Source of the DNA: JAWSUT01 sp033549345
GTDB taxonomy: Bacteria; Bacillota; Dethiobacteria; Dethiobacterales; Dethiobacteraceae
Direction: 5' to 3'
DNA length: 17,021 nt
Assembly: GCA_033549345.1 (NCBI GenBank)
Contig: JAWSUT010000044.1
Coordinates: forward strand, 1-17,021
The translations under genes and the position numbers were made by a program. The notes beneath the pieces are model-generated. The model worked only from the letters and a program-made list of their open reading frames with translations, searched no databases and was not told the origin of the DNA. Below, piece after piece: positions 7,192-13,596 of the stretch (position 1 is its first letter; each line of letters opens with the position of its first letter).

Positions 7192-7245
7192 CCTCCCTGT
7201 GCTTTTGGTAGTCTATATATCACTCTAAACACACTAAATAGCAAG
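7192..7245 (-). repeat. conserved leader repeat, copy A (before the 63-aa gene)
   Basis: On the minus strand: CTTGCTATT, then a variable 5-8 nt, then AGAGTGATATATAGACTACC, then AAAAGCACAGGGAGG. It is the most diverged of three copies (others 8206-8261 and 12305-12359). The CCTGTG arm of the other copies is AGTGTG here, leaving a 4-bp TGTG/CACA core plus TTT/AAA. Like the others it ends in the ribosome-binding site of the downstream gene. Confidence 0.75.
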
Positions 7246-7283
7246 GGTTATCTTGCGAAAAAGAAAGATATTTTCTTGCTATT
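7238..7283. repeat. inverted repeat joining the symE-like 3' end and leader copy A
   Basis: AATAGCAAG (7238-7246 region, plus strand) and CTTGCTATT (7274-7282 region) are exact inverse complements ~27 bp apart. One arm overlaps the stop codon of the 55-aa SymE-like gene and the other is the 5' edge of leader copy A. It could form a hairpin in the transcript or a two-site protein operator. Confidence 0.5.
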
Positions 7284-7446
7284 CTTTGGCTTTTTCGATA
7301 ATCAGCCGGGCTTCTTCCTCCCGCACCACAATCGCCTGCCCGGGGCGGTAGCCCAGTTTTTCCAGCCAGCGGCCCTGGAGGCGAATACAGGGGATGTTTT
7401 TCGGGACATCCCCCGGCATCTGGTAAACTTTTAGTTTCCGGCTCAT
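7279..7446 (-). CDS. SymE-like small protein (toxin family, AbrB-like fold), 55 aa
   Basis: This is a short gene read from ATG 7446 to TAG 7279. It starts MSRKLKVYQMPGDVPKNIPC and then has the SymE core IRLQGRWLEKLGY, RPGQAIVVREEE and LIIEKAKE. SymE proteins have a swapped-hairpin/AbrB-like fold. E. coli SymE is an SOS-induced type I toxin, while phage and Bacillota members are mostly uncharacterised and often lie next to toxin or restriction genes. ATG overlaps the TGA of the upstream 251-aa gene (ATGA), so the two are translationally coupled. No antisense RNA promoter is evident to me. Toxin activity is not established by sequence alone; a DNA- or RNA-binding role is possible. Confidence 0.75.
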   Translation of the reverse strand: MSRKLKVYQMPGDVPKNIPCIRLQGRWLEKLGYRPGQAIVVREEEARLIIEKAKE

Positions 7447-8198
7447 CCCGCCTGCCTCTGCTTTCTGAAGGAGGCGTTCCCGGAGAGGTTTTTCAGCAGC
7501 AGCTTGCGGCTGGCCTTGTATTCATCCCCGATCATCCCCAGCCTTAAAAGCCAGGTTCTGAAAGTATATTTTTCGTTGTCGGTGGGCTTGACTCTGGCCG
7601 CAACATTCCTTTTTTGCTGTCTGGCATAAGCGTTCACCAGGCCCAGCAGTTGGGTGGCTGCTTGTGCTTTCTCCGGATTATTCTCACCAGTACCCAGCTT
7701 AAATGTAATGGTTTGCTTTTCAAAATCAAAGCCAATGCCCGGGCAATTTGTCCCTTCCAAGGCTTTTTTGAAATCATCGAGTGTTACTATCTGCTCCTGC
7801 TCGAAGGCGGCGATAATCTCTTCAGTTACCAGATCGATGTCCAGCCCCAGGGCTTTTTTGATCAGGGGCTGTTTGCTGTAAATCATGCGCAAAAGGTTTA
7901 TCAGGCTTTTCCCATCGTATCCTTCCAGGGGAATCTCCACTTCCAAAGCAATAGGTTCTGTTTCAGCGGACACATCCGATGCACCAACAGCCTCGATGGC
8001 TCCATTTTCCCTTCCCGCCTGAACCGTTTGCCCAAGCAGGGTTTCCAATTCCCATTCTCGCCCCTCTTTATCCAGGATCTTTCCTTCCCGGTTTACGGTG
8101 TAGTCCCCCACCTGGTAAGCGAAGCTGGGGGCCCCTAAATATGTGGGTTGCACCTCCAGGTGCCGGCTCAGCCTGTTAACCACTTCTTTTCTTGTCAT
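7443..8198 (-). CDS. phage protein of unknown function (251 aa; relatives often labelled 'virulence-related')
   Basis: The N-terminal module VNRLSRHLEVQPTYLGAPSFAYQVGDYTVNREGKILDKEGRE (written here in two parts: VNRLSRHLEVQPTYLG, then APSFAYQVGDYTVNREG) binds nothing I can name. A middle acidic region follows, then PLEGYDGKSLINLLRMIYSK and a C-terminal basic part with FRTWLLRLGMIGDEYK and LLLKNLSGNASFRK. Homologues recur in clostridial prophages near methyltransferases and terminases and are sometimes annotated as virulence protein, without functional evidence that I know of. ATG 8198 has GGAGGG 7 nt upstream, part of leader copy B. Its stop overlaps the start of the SymE-like gene. No signal peptide or membrane segment is seen. 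Confidence 0.8.
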   Translation of the reverse strand: MTRKEVVNRLSRHLEVQPTYLGAPSFAYQVGDYTVNREGKILDKEGREWELETLLGQTVQAGRENGAIEAVGASDVSAETEPIALEVEIPLEGYDGKSLINLLRMIYSKQPLIKKALGLDIDLVTEEIIAAFEQEQIVTLDDFKKALEGTNCPGIGFDFEKQTITFKLGTGENNPEKAQAATQLLGLVNAYARQQKRNVAARVKPTDNEKYTFRTWLLRLGMIGDEYKASRKLLLKNLSGNASFRKQRQAG

Positions 8199-8205
8199 AC
8201 TTCAT

Positions 8206-8261
8206 CCCTCCTGTGATTTTTGGTAGTCCTATACATCACTCAGAACCACAGGAATAGCAAG
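8206..8261 (-). repeat. conserved leader repeat, copy B (before the 251-aa gene)
   Basis: On the minus strand: CTTGCTATT, CCTGTG, GTTCT, GAGTGATGTATAGGACTACC, AAAAATCACAGGAGGG. It is almost identical to copy C (12305-12359) apart from one inserted base. The arms CCTGTG and CACAGG are perfect complements, and the second overlaps the Shine-Dalgarno of the 251-aa gene. It lies immediately after a terminator, so it must either contain a promoter or act in read-through RNA. Confidence 0.8.
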
Positions 8262-8262
8262 T

Positions 8263-8282
8263 AAAAAAAGCCCCACAGGGCT
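8263..8282 (-). terminator. intrinsic terminator between the RIT-disrupted gene and the 251-aa gene
   Basis: Stem AGCCC/GGGCT (8278-8282 and 8269-8273), loop TGTG, followed by T7 on the minus strand. It probably ended the transcript of the gene now split by the RIT element, and now also terminates transcription leaving the three recombinase genes. Confidence 0.8.
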
Positions 8283-8337
8283 GATTATTTTTCCAAGGCA
8301 GTATACCTGGGGAAATCATTATGAGAAGCTTCGCATA
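8283..8337 (-). pseudogene. probable orphaned 3' tail of the gene split by the RIT element
   Basis: This is the short stretch between the element's left end and the terminator. On the minus strand it reads ATG CGA AGC TTC TCA TAA just outside the element. Joined to the EGYDY codons at the other side of the insertion, it would restore a short normal C-terminus with a stop, consistent with an ending close to the natural one. The exact original junction cannot be fixed from one sequence; joining in another frame (TAT GCG AAG) is possible. Confidence 0.35.
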
Positions 8338-8342
8338 ACGAT

Positions 8343-8372
8343 TATTATGCAGAGAAAGTAATTATGCAAAGT
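8343..8372 (+). repeat. RIT left terminal inverted repeat
   Basis: The 30 bp begin TATTATGCAGAGAAAG and end TAATTATGCAAAGT, identical to the complement of 11796-11825. The sequence itself contains two direct TTATGCA motifs 17 bp apart (8345-8350 and 8362-8367), as expected for recombinase core and arm contacts. Confidence 0.92.
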
Positions 8373-8428
8373 AATGTCGCTGAAGAATTGATTTTAAGTA
8401 TTGTATAGGTCTGATTACTTTGCATAAT
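8361..8428. repeat. subterminal 15-bp inverted repeat at the RIT left end
   Basis: ATTATGCAAAGTAAT (8361-8375) and its exact complement ATTACTTTGCATAAT (8414-8428) flank 38 bp. The outer arm overlaps the terminal repeat and the inner arm ends 7 bp before the stop codon of the third recombinase gene. The whole left end can therefore fold or bind recombinase in both orientations. Confidence 0.85.
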
Positions 8429-8434
8429 AAAATC

Positions 8435-9454
8435 CTATTTGCCTTTACCAAAATCCTTTAACCAAGAGAGCAAATCTGAATCTGCAGTCCATGAAGGTAC
8501 ATTTGGTGTCTTGACTGTCGATAATTTTTCTAGAGCCTCCCGTTTCATCTCAGTACTTGCTCGTGCGTAGACTTCTGTAGTGCTAACATCAACGTGTCCA
8601 AGCAAGTCTCTGATGTATATGAGATTCACTCCAGCTTCAAGTAAATGCATTGCTTTTGAGTGTCGTAGAATATGAGGTGTCACTTTGTCTGATATTTGCG
8701 GTGAAATAGTAGCTGCTTGACCAGCATATTTTTTCAAAATATAAGTCACTCCTGCTCTTGTTAATCTGCGTCTTTGCTGATTGCAAAACAGTGGATAGTC
8801 TTGTTTGCCAGGATCTAACAGCCTTTGTTCACCAAGATAATTTTCAAGTAGTTCAGAGGTGGCTCCCATAATAGGTACAATCCTTGACTTTCGTCCTTTT
8901 CCAGTTAAGTGTACTTTCGCTGGATAATCTAATCGAATGTCACGAACTGATAAATCAACAAGTTCTTGAACTCTGGCACCAGTATCATAAAGAATACTTA
9001 GAATTACTAGATCCCGTCTTCCACTAGTGGTAGATGTATTGGGTTGTTCTAGGATGATCTTTATCTCATGAGCCGTAAGGTACTTGATGACAGGTTTGCT
9101 TTTTCTCTTGCTAGGGATATCAATAATCTTTTGACACAGTAATAAGCTTTGTGGTTTCTCCGCTTGAATATATTTAAAGAAAGCGTGAATAGCTGCCAAT
9201 CTTTGATTCCTAGTTGAAATACTACAATTTCTCTCTATTTCAAGCCATGATAGAAATCTGTGAATTATGTCAGGATTCAAATCATCGATGGACAATTTTT
9301 CGATGGAGAATCTATGTTCATCCCTACAGTAGGTTAAGAACAATCGAAAAGTATCACAATAAGAACTAATGGTATTGCTGCTTACATTCTTGATGTTAGG
9401 TAAATACTCAGACAGAAAAGTGCTTAACAACAATGAAAAATCAGCCTTTTTCAT
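8435..9454 (-). CDS. RIT tyrosine recombinase, third gene (339 aa, XerD-like)
   Basis: An N-terminal SAM-like core-binding domain (~1-100, SSNTISSYCDTFRLFLTYC) is followed by a phage-integrase catalytic domain. Catalytic set: Arg161 (DTGARVQEL), Lys186 (TGKGRKSR), His261 and Arg264 (TPHILRHS), His287 (LLGHVDVS) and Tyr296 (TTEVYARA). All are intact. The length is normal for the family. ATG 9454 overlaps the stop of the second recombinase (ATGA), with AGGAGGTGA upstream. Together with the other two it presumably catalyses excision and insertion of the element; the division of labour among RIT recombinases is not known to me. Confidence 0.93.
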   Translation of the reverse strand: MKKADFSLLLSTFLSEYLPNIKNVSSNTISSYCDTFRLFLTYCRDEHRFSIEKLSIDDLNPDIIHRFLSWLEIERNCSISTRNQRLAAIHAFFKYIQAEKPQSLLLCQKIIDIPSKRKSKPVIKYLTAHEIKIILEQPNTSTTSGRRDLVILSILYDTGARVQELVDLSVRDIRLDYPAKVHLTGKGRKSRIVPIMGATSELLENYLGEQRLLDPGKQDYPLFCNQQRRRLTRAGVTYILKKYAGQAATISPQISDKVTPHILRHSKAMHLLEAGVNLIYIRDLLGHVDVSTTEVYARASTEMKREALEKLSTVKTPNVPSWTADSDLLSWLKDFGKGK

Positions 9455-10449
9455 TTGAAATCACCTCCTATTGAAGGGATGATTCCTGGGTATTTATCTT
9501 CAAGAACTTTGTTGATATCCGGAAAAAGATCAGCCGTAAGTCTTAAGTATCTTTGAGATTCCTTCAATCCTACATGCCCTAAATACGCTGATAGGTAAGG
9601 TAGCGCTGATGAGATATTAAAATCATTTTGCACCCAATTTCTTAAACAATGAACTGCAAAAGTGTGACGGATATCATGAAATCGTGGACCTTTACCTTTT
9701 CCACCATGAGATATTCCAGCTTTCCAAAGAAGCCTTCGAAAGATATCATAAAGTGCTGTAGCGCTGAAAGCAGCCCCCCGTGCATTAGGGAAATATATGG
9801 ATTCATCCTGTGATACTGAATGCATCTTCTTTGAATACTCGTAGCATAATTTTGTAATTGAATCAGACATAGGAACCAGACGGTTCTTATCAAATTTTGT
9901 TTCAATAATTGATAGGACACCATTTTCAAGATCCACATCACTTACTTTAAGCATGCGAATTTCAGAAAACCTAAGACCACAGCAAAACAAAATCTTAAAC
10001 ATCACAGGAATAACTACGCCTGCATATGGTGATTGTGATACAACCTTCCAATGATCAGCTTGATAGTAGATTCTATCAATCTCCTCATCGGTGAAAATAT
10101 ATGGAACAAAAGAACTTGGTGGCTTTTTAAAATATCCAACAGGTAAAACATAAGCTTCATAACCATATCGAAGCATAAAGAGGGCAAATTGTCTCATTAA
10201 TATCACACGTAAGTTTTGGTTGGCTTCGCATTCATTGTCCCGTTTTGAAATCCATGCCAGAACAATATCCTTTGCTAAAACGTTGGTTCTACAGTCCACA
10301 GTTAATGTGAAACGATCAAAGTTAGCCAATCTTTTTGATTCGCTGTTATAGCTTAGGCCCATACCTCGCTTTTCTGCGATGTATGCTTCAATAGCTTTTT
10401 TCAATGGTCCATTATATTGATATTCTTTGATAGAGGTCGAATTACTCAT
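9451..10449 (-). CDS. RIT tyrosine recombinase, second gene (332 aa)
   Basis: This is the middle recombinase of the trio. From ATG 10449 the catalytic residues are Arg160 (CCGLRFSEI), His258 and Arg261 (FHDIRHTF), His292 (AYLGHVGL) and Tyr301 (ESQRYLRL). The His-Arg spacing and the longer loop HCLRNWVQNDFNISSALP before the second His resemble RIT/IntB-type members rather than XerC/D. The start is ATG 10449, with AGAGGTGG just upstream, overlapping the stop of the first gene (ATGAGTAA). A longer frame from TTG 10467 lacks a ribosome-binding site. It is coupled downstream to the third recombinase. Confidence 0.92.
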   Translation of the reverse strand: MSNSTSIKEYQYNGPLKKAIEAYIAEKRGMGLSYNSESKRLANFDRFTLTVDCRTNVLAKDIVLAWISKRDNECEANQNLRVILMRQFALFMLRYGYEAYVLPVGYFKKPPSSFVPYIFTDEEIDRIYYQADHWKVVSQSPYAGVVIPVMFKILFCCGLRFSEIRMLKVSDVDLENGVLSIIETKFDKNRLVPMSDSITKLCYEYSKKMHSVSQDESIYFPNARGAAFSATALYDIFRRLLWKAGISHGGKGKGPRFHDIRHTFAVHCLRNWVQNDFNISSALPYLSAYLGHVGLKESQRYLRLTADLFPDINKVLEDKYPGIIPSIGGDFK

Positions 10450-11671
10450 AATCCACCTCTTTTTCAAGACTCAATGCACATTGGCGCAAGCCATCGATAT
10501 CAGTGTGTAGATATACTTTTGCTGAATTAACATCGACGTGACCAAGTATCCCTGAGATCAGTTCCAGATCCACATGCTGTTCTAATAATCTGCTAGCCAA
10601 AGTGTGTCGAAGGGAATGGATTCCATGCTGATTACCACTCTTAACTTTGATCCCAGATTCCCGCTGATATCGGGCAACAATATTTCCAACCTTTTGTACT
10701 TGGCTATATGGAGCTTTGTGAATCACGAAAACATAAGGACAGTCCGTAGTCGGCCTACCGGATTTCAAGTAATCAATAATTGCCCACCCTATTTCAGGGA
10801 GCAAAGGGAGTGTGATCTTTTGCGTTGTTTTTAGTTGTGTGAATTCAATAATATTTTTGTCCCAGTATAGGTCTGTCAGTTTCAAGTTCTTAATGTCACT
10901 ATCCCTAATACCTAGCTGTGTCACTAGAAGAAGAATTGCATAATCTCTTTTTCCATATGGGTTGCCTCGATCAACAGCATTAAGAAGATTAAAAACTTCT
11001 TCTTCCGTCCAGACCATAACAGGCTTTTCAGTTTGAGCAAATTTCAATTTAGGCATAGAGTCTGAAAAGTCTTGTGTGATCAAACCACTAAAGTAAGTGG
11101 ATTTCAAATAACCTTTTATGGCCCCCAGCTCTCGCTGGACCGATTTCTTGCTAAATCGCAATAATGTGGTCGTATAATCTGAAAGAGTTCTTGATGTGAT
11201 CTCTAAAGGTTCATTAACGCCAGTTGAGATTAAAAATTCAAAGAAGCTTCTTAGCAATATCTTGTTTCTCTTAATGGTTGAAGGTTTATTATTTCTATTG
11301 GTGCAATATTCAATATATGCATTGTATGACTCTTGGAATCCTGTGGGGATAGGAATGACTGACTTTTTAAATCGTCCCAGAAATCTACCATTAAGATCCA
11401 TGTCACCAAGGCGTCTTATTGCGCTAGCAGCTGCATTTACATTAGGTTTATGCTTGTCGACAGATATATCTGGGTAATTGTATTTTTCTTTGAGGAAGAC
11501 TCGTGCTGTTTCATGGTCATAATACTCAAGGTCTTGTTCTTGGGAGTAAATTTTAAACTCATTCCAGAACATATGACATGTTGAAATGCTTTTGGCGCTA
11601 TACCTTAACCTCCTTAACTCTTGATCTGATTGATTGATCAGGTGTTGAATAGTACTTTTACTTTGATTCAT
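10442..11671 (-). CDS. RIT tyrosine recombinase, first gene (409 aa)
   Basis: This is the largest of the trio. It has two N-terminal SAM-like regions (about 1-100 and 110-200), so it is longer than a minimal XerD-like enzyme, followed by the catalytic domain. Residues: Arg256 (QLGIRDSD), Lys281 (QLKTTQK), His352 and Arg355 (IHSLRHTL), His378 (ILGHVDVN) and Tyr387 (AKVYLHTD). ATG 11671 has GGAGGTATC upstream. The 115-bp leader up to the element end carries a 10-bp inverted repeat (11689-11728), a likely control site. It is first in the three-gene overlapping operon. Confidence 0.93.
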   Translation of the reverse strand: MNQSKSTIQHLINQSDQELRRLRYSAKSISTCHMFWNEFKIYSQEQDLEYYDHETARVFLKEKYNYPDISVDKHKPNVNAAASAIRRLGDMDLNGRFLGRFKKSVIPIPTGFQESYNAYIEYCTNRNNKPSTIKRNKILLRSFFEFLISTGVNEPLEITSRTLSDYTTTLLRFSKKSVQRELGAIKGYLKSTYFSGLITQDFSDSMPKLKFAQTEKPVMVWTEEEVFNLLNAVDRGNPYGKRDYAILLLVTQLGIRDSDIKNLKLTDLYWDKNIIEFTQLKTTQKITLPLLPEIGWAIIDYLKSGRPTTDCPYVFVIHKAPYSQVQKVGNIVARYQRESGIKVKSGNQHGIHSLRHTLASRLLEQHVDLELISGILGHVDVNSAKVYLHTDIDGLRQCALSLEKEVDYE

Positions 11672-11688
11672 CTTGATACCTCCATTTC

Positions 11689-11728
11689 ATATTTAGAGAT
11701 TTCTAATAAACTATCTCACTCTAAATAT
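11689..11728. promoter_or_regulatory. 40-bp dyad upstream of the RIT recombinase operon
   Basis: Perfect arms ATATTTAGAG (11689-11698) and CTCTAAATAT (11719-11728) with a 20-bp centre, 18-57 bp before the first recombinase ATG. Candidate operator or recombinase accessory site. I see no convincing -35/-10 pair around it. Confidence 0.5.
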
Positions 11729-11740
11729 ATCCCATGGAGT

Positions 11741-11755
11741 ATTATGTGAAGTGAT
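11741..11755 (+). repeat. imperfect subterminal inverted copy at the RIT right end
   Basis: ATTATGTGAAGTGAT matches 12 of 15 positions of ATTATGCAAAGTAAT from the left end, and lies in inverse orientation to the corresponding part of the right terminal repeat. It mirrors the perfect arrangement at the left end (8361-8428), so both ends share the same architecture with one degenerate arm. Confidence 0.6.
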
Positions 11756-11786
11756 TTTTATTAACATAATGCTATTCAATCAGTTT

Positions 11787-12296
11787 CTATGCCGGACTTT
11801 GCATAATTACTTTCTCTGCATAATAGTCGTATCCTTCGCTGTTCACCAACACCCGTTCACCGGTTTCTATATTGATGACCCGGATGCAGCGGATTTCTTT
11901 CTTTTTATTAACCCCGCCGTCTTCCCGGGTAATCCAGGGCTGGTCCTGGAGAAAATCGCTGGCGAATTGTTGGAACTCTTCACCGGTTAGCCGGACTTCT
12001 TTTGTTACCTGATAAATAGAGCCGGTCTTTCCCTCATTAAGGACTGCCCGGGTCAGTTCCTTTAATGCTTCCAGGTTGGCAATTTTCCTGGCAAATAGTA
12101 CTTTCCTATTCTCTGTTTCTGTTTCTCTTTTCAGCTCGCCGCTTTGAAGAAGCTCTTCAATTTCACCGGCTGTGTAAATCAGGCACCGGTCATCTTCGGC
12201 ATCGACCGGGGAGAGAACGATGGACCCTTCCCACCTTCCGGCAATTTCGTAGGCTTTGTTGCTGCAAGTTGCAATAAAACGCTCTTTCTTTTTCAC
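11787..12296 (-). CDS. small phage protein of unknown function, 3' end replaced by RIT sequence (169 aa)
   Basis: The reading frame starts at GTG 12296 (GGGAGG 8 nt upstream, from leader copy C) and stops at 11787. Residues up to INIETGERVLVNSEGYDY are phage-derived; the last ~11 residues (YAEKVIMQSPA) are encoded by the right terminal repeat of the RIT element and the bases beyond it. Small clostridial phage proteins with an (L/V)VN.EGYDY ending normally stop within a few residues, so the core is probably complete and may still function. The middle contains IYQVTKEVRLTGEEFQQFASDFL. I know no function. It sits after the methyltransferase pair and before the RIT element. Confidence 0.75.
   Translation of the reverse strand: MKKKERFIATCSNKAYEIAGRWEGSIVLSPVDAEDDRCLIYTAGEIEELLQSGELKRETETENRKVLFARKIANLEALKELTRAVLNEGKTGSIYQVTKEVRLTGEEFQQFASDFLQDQPWITREDGGVNKKKEIRCIRVINIETGERVLVNSEGYDYYAEKVIMQSPA
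11796..11825 (-). repeat. RIT right terminal inverted repeat
   Basis: Exact complement of 8343-8372 over 30 bp. It lies inside the reading frame of the 169-aa gene and supplies its last codons and, with the next few bases, its stop. Confidence 0.92.
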
Positions 12297-12304
12297 CCTG
12301 CTTA

Positions 12305-12359
12305 CCTCCCTGTGATTTTTGGTAGTCTATACATCACTCAAAAGCACAGGAATAGCAAG
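12305..12359 (-). repeat. conserved leader repeat, copy C (before the 169-aa gene)
   Basis: On the minus strand: CTTGCTATT, CCTGTG, CTTTT, GAGTGATGTATAGACTACC, AAAAATCACAGGGAGG. The arms CCTGTG/CACAGG are perfect and extend past one mismatch by TTTT/AAAA, leaving the conserved GAGTGAT.TATAGACTACC as the loop. The 3' arm overlaps the ribosome-binding site of GTG 12296. TATAGA inside the conserved part could alternatively be a -10 element. It begins within 5 bp of the methyltransferase stop (12364). Confidence 0.8.
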
Positions 12360-12363
12360 AGAT

Positions 12364-13596
12364 TTATTTCTGGCTTTTAAGATCTTTATACTGAATTTTT
12401 TCCCCGCCCCTGATTAAAAACACTTCTTCATCAGTCCCGACATACTCAATGTAGCGTTTCACCCCTACATCCACAAAGCGTTCTTCCAATTCAACGGCAT
12501 AACAAATGCGGTCCAGCTGCTCGCAGGCAATCAGTGTGGATGCACTCCCGGAGAAAGGGTCCACTACAATGGCGTTAACGGCGCTGCTATTCTTGATAGG
12601 ATAGCCTATGAGCGGAACAGGCTTCATAGTGCTGTGCAGTTCGCTTCTAGCTGGTTTATCGAATTCCCACACCGTGGTTTCAGAGCGCCCTGCGTACCAT
12701 TTGTGTTTGCCCTTTTTTTTCCAGCCAAATAAACAAGGCTCGTTTTTCCACTGGTATGGGGACCGGCCCAACACTAGGGACTGCTTGATCCACTGGCATA
12801 CCCCGGATAAATAAAATCCGGCATCGTCGAAAGCTCTCCTGAAAATCAGCCCTTTTGTGTCGGCGTGGAATACATAGATTGAGGCATCCCTGGCCATAAT
12901 CTTCTCCATGTTTTTAAACGCGCTGAGTAAGAAATCGTAAAAGGCCTCTCCCTGCAAATCATCGTTTTTTATTGTTCCTTGGCTGCCTTGGAAGGCAACA
13001 CCATAAGGGGGATCGGTCACCACTAGGTTAGCTAGTTTTTCATCCATCAAGTTTTCATAAGTTTCTAATTTGGTGCTATCACCACATAGGAGCCGATGCC
13101 TCTTTAAAAGCCACAAATCCCCGGGCTGGCTAATAATAGGTTCTTTGAGGGCTTCGTCTATATTAAAGTCGTCTTCTTTAACATCCTTATCGTGGACCTT
13201 GGAAAACAGATCTTCAATCTCGGCGGCATCGAAGCCGGTGAGGGAAATGTCAAATATTCCGTTGTCCAATTCGTTAATTAGATCCGCCAGCTTGGGCAGG
13301 TCCCACTGACCGCTGACTTTGTTTAAGGCTACGTTCAGGGCTTTTTCTTCTGATTCATCCAGGTCAACTACCACACACTCGATCTCTGTCTGACCTTGCG
13401 CCTGTAATATCTTTAGTCGCTGGTGGCCTCCAACGATATGTCCGGTATTCCTGTTCCAGATGATCGGCTCCACGTAGCCGAAGGTCTCCATGGATTTTTT
13501 TAGCTTCTCATACTCGGGATCACCGGGCTTCAAATCTTTCCTGGGATTATATCTGGCTGGATTTAATTTCTCCAGCGGAATTTTTTGTATCTTCAT
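12364..13596 (-). CDS. ParB-domain DNA methyltransferase fusion, DPPY type (probable N6-adenine), 410 aa
   Basis: Residues 1-~130 form a ParB/sulfiredoxin-like domain (LNPARYNPRKDL at 11-22; GGHQR at 56-60). A beta-class methyltransferase follows: CGDST 171-175, catalytic motif IV TDPPY 194-198, and SAM-binding motif I DPFSGSAS 346-353 (the usual FxGxG glycine pattern is FSGSA here). DPPY enzymes usually methylate N6 of adenine, so phage DNA protection is the likely role. ATG 13596 overlaps the TGA of the upstream twin (ATGA). No cognate restriction gene is adjacent, so it is an orphan. The weak motif I leaves some doubt about full activity. Confidence 0.92.
   Translation of the reverse strand: MKIQKIPLEKLNPARYNPRKDLKPGDPEYEKLKKSMETFGYVEPIIWNRNTGHIVGGHQRLKILQAQGQTEIECVVVDLDESEEKALNVALNKVSGQWDLPKLADLINELDNGIFDISLTGFDAAEIEDLFSKVHDKDVKEDDFNIDEALKEPIISQPGDLWLLKRHRLLCGDSTKLETYENLMDEKLANLVVTDPPYGVAFQGSQGTIKNDDLQGEAFYDFLLSAFKNMEKIMARDASIYVFHADTKGLIFRRAFDDAGFYLSGVCQWIKQSLVLGRSPYQWKNEPCLFGWKKKGKHKWYAGRSETTVWEFDKPARSELHSTMKPVPLIGYPIKNSSAVNAIVVDPFSGSASTLIACEQLDRICYAVELEERFVDVGVKRYIEYVGTDEEVFLIRGGEKIQYKDLKSQK

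Larger units (their letters stand above)
8343..11825 (-). mobile_element. RIT (recombinase-in-trio) element, about 3.5 kb
   Basis: Three overlapping tyrosine recombinase genes on one strand, with no cargo, are bounded by perfect 30-bp terminal inverted repeats (8343-8372 and 11796-11825). This is the defining structure of RIT elements. The match extends 5 bp further out with one mismatch (ACGAT/ACGAC). Subterminal inverted copies of part of each repeat lie just inside both ends. The element lies inside the 3' end of a small phage gene. No target duplication longer than a few bp is visible; a short tyrosine-recombinase coupling sequence next to the left end is plausible. Base composition appears more AT-rich than the adjacent phage genes. 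All three recombinases keep their catalytic residues, so it may be mobile. Confidence 0.9.

Noticed and set aside
10450..10467. TTG 10467 as the start of the second RIT recombinase
   Set aside because: No ribosome-binding site; AGAGGTGG just before ATG 10449 fits better.
8435..11671. The three recombinases as the prophage integrase or a XerC/XerD/XerH module
   Set aside because: Three overlapping genes with shared 30-bp inverted ends and no adjacent excisionase, repressor or att site form a RIT element; it also interrupts a phage gene.
7192..12359. CRISPR-like array from the repeated leader
   Set aside because: Only three copies, kilobases apart, each at a gene start; no regular spacers or Cas genes.
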